Positions 6,985 to 7,479 of a stretch of DNA of 7,479 nt are shown in pieces. Origin of the DNA: Gammaproteobacteria bacterium (GTDB taxonomy: Bacteria; Pseudomonadota; Alphaproteobacteria; UBA828); contig PAWF01000054.1 of assembly GCA_002714015.1 (NCBI GenBank), positions 1 through 7,479 of the forward strand. The letters run 5' to 3'. Both the position numbers and the translations under genes were made by a program. Within the stretch, counting starts at the first letter, position 1. Every line of letters begins with the position of its first letter. The notes under the pieces were generated by a model, which saw only the letters and a program-made list of their open reading frames with translations, ran no database searches and was not told the origin of the DNA.

Positions 6985-7072
6985 GGAGGGGTGGCCGAGT
7001 GGCTTAAGGCGCACGCTTGGAAAGCGTGTTTACCGCAAGGTAACCGGGGTTCGAATCCCCGTCCCTCCGCCA
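6985..7072 (+). tRNA. tRNA-Ser (anticodon GGA)
   Basis: This is a complete class II tRNA of 88 nt including an encoded CCA end. The acceptor stem GGAGGGG (6985-6991) pairs with TCCCTCC (7062-7068) with one G-U pair, followed by discriminator G7069 and CCA 7070-7072. The D stem is GCC/GGC (6994-6996 with 7008-7010). The anticodon stem CACGC/GCGTG (7012-7016 with 7024-7028) holds the loop TTGGAAA, giving anticodon GGA at 7019-7021. The long variable arm, TTACC-GCAA-GGTAA (7030-7043), is typical of tRNA-Ser. The T stem CGGGG/CCCCG encloses TTCGAAT (7050-7056). It should decode UCC and, by wobble, UCU. No intrinsic terminator is obvious downstream. Confidence 0.98.
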
Positions 7073-7119
7073 TATTAATCTAAAAAATAATTTGCGGAGA
7101 ATATGGTTGATTATTGGTT

Positions 7120-7125
7120 TATAAT
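7120..7125 (+). promoter_or_regulatory. Candidate -10 box upstream of the TusA-family gene
   Basis: A perfect TATAAT lies 93 bp before the chosen ATG at 7219. The only -35-like element nearby is TTGCGG at 7092-7097, at an over-long spacing of 22 nt, so the promoter is weak or needs an activator. A second -10-like TATAAA at 7174-7179 also lacks a good -35. In DNA this AT-rich, such boxes occur often by chance. Confidence 0.2.
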
Positions 7126-7218
7126 TAGTTGAGAAAAATAAGGTCTAGCAAGAATAATTTTAGACTGTATAGGTATAAAAGCTTAGAAATTAAATCCCAA
7201 TGTTTGTGGTTGCTTAGG

Positions 7219-7455
7219 ATGGTAGAAACATTTCTTGATACTACAGGGCTTATGTGCCCTTTGCCCGTGCTCCGAGCTAGGAAAGTGTTAAAAGCTCTCC
7301 CACCTCTATCAACTTTAAAAGTTGTAGCAACAGACGCTGCTTCAGTGATGGATTTTGGCGTATTTTGTGAGCAAGCAGGACATGAGTTGATTGAACAAAG
7401 TGAAGATAGAGGGGTTTTCACCTTCATTATACGTCGAGGTCAGAATCAACCTTAA
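7219..7455 (+). CDS. tusA: TusA/SirA-family sulfur carrier protein
   Basis: The product is 78 residues, close to the 81 of E. coli TusA. Members carry a persulfide on a conserved Cys. E. coli TusA takes sulfur from IscS and passes it through TusBCD/TusE to MnmA for 2-thiolation of tRNA wobble uridine. Other members feed molybdenum cofactor synthesis or sulfur oxidation. Seen here: LDTTGLMCPLPVLRARKVL with the family CPxP motif at residues 13-16 (Cys13), then VVATDAASVMDFGVFCEQAGHEL and the final strand FTFIIRR. The ATG at 7219 is chosen because it puts the CPxP motif at the usual distance from the N-terminus. Open reading extends back to TTG 7129 but has no family resemblance. The AGG directly before the ATG is too close to be a good Shine-Dalgarno. 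No tusBCDE, mnmA or sulfur-oxidation genes are in view, so the acceptor is unknown, and the symbol is a family-level call. Confidence 0.88.
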   Translation: MVETFLDTTGLMCPLPVLRARKVLKALPPLSTLKVVATDAASVMDFGVFCEQAGHELIEQSEDRGVFTFIIRRGQNQP

Positions 7456-7479
7456 TTAAATTTTGATAATAAAGATGAT

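Noticed and set aside
7045..7072. tRNA-Ser 3' end as a phage or island attachment site
   Set aside because: tRNA-Ser genes often serve this way, but no integrase gene and no second copy of the tRNA 3' end is present in the window.

Overview
The window looks like part of the chromosome of an AT-rich alphaproteobacterium. That placement rests on recalled sequence style, mainly the C-terminal domain of IF-3, bL20, the roughly 360-residue PheS with its long N-terminal coiled coil, and the Trp-rich small membrane protein family. It was not computed. Nearly everything on the plus strand serves translation: infC (5' end cut off by the window), rpmI, rplT, pheS, pheT and lepA, in that order over positions 1-6534. 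All genes apart from infC are complete and uninterrupted, and I see no insertion sequence, CRISPR array, prophage gene or broken gene.

Layout. Positions 1-426 hold the last 141 codons of infC. A 139-bp leader follows, with an 8-bp long-range inverted repeat, and then rpmI and rplT 12 bp apart. A 63-bp spacer separates rplT from pheS. It holds a 6-bp hairpin, a possible 13-codon mini-ORF with tandem Trp codons, and a possible small hairpin over the pheS Shine-Dalgarno. pheS (GTG start) and pheT overlap by ATGA. lepA follows pheT after 45 bp and has no clear Shine-Dalgarno.

A gene for a two-helix, Trp-rich membrane protein lies on the minus strand, convergent with lepA and only 9 bp from it. 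A divergent AT-rich spacer (6856-6984) then leads to a complete class II tRNA-Ser(GGA) with encoded CCA at 6985-7072. The last gene is a TusA/SirA-family sulfur carrier at 7219-7455, and the final 24 bp hold no recognisable gene.

How the genes fit together. IF-3, bL35 and bL20 form the classical infC-rpmI-rplT unit. In enterobacteria bL20 feeds back on that unit, and the leader structure here could serve the same purpose. PheS and PheT form the heterotetrameric phenylalanyl-tRNA synthetase, and their start/stop overlap suggests coupled translation. LepA (EF4) is a ribosome-associated GTPase. tRNA-Ser(GGA) decodes UCC and UCU. TusA normally moves sulfur toward tRNA wobble-uridine thiolation or other sulfur acceptors, but no TusBCDE partners are present here.

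Overall this is a well-conserved housekeeping region. I do not see an undescribed system. The items most worth a second look are the two structured leaders (infC-rpmI and rplT-pheS) and the small orphan membrane protein.
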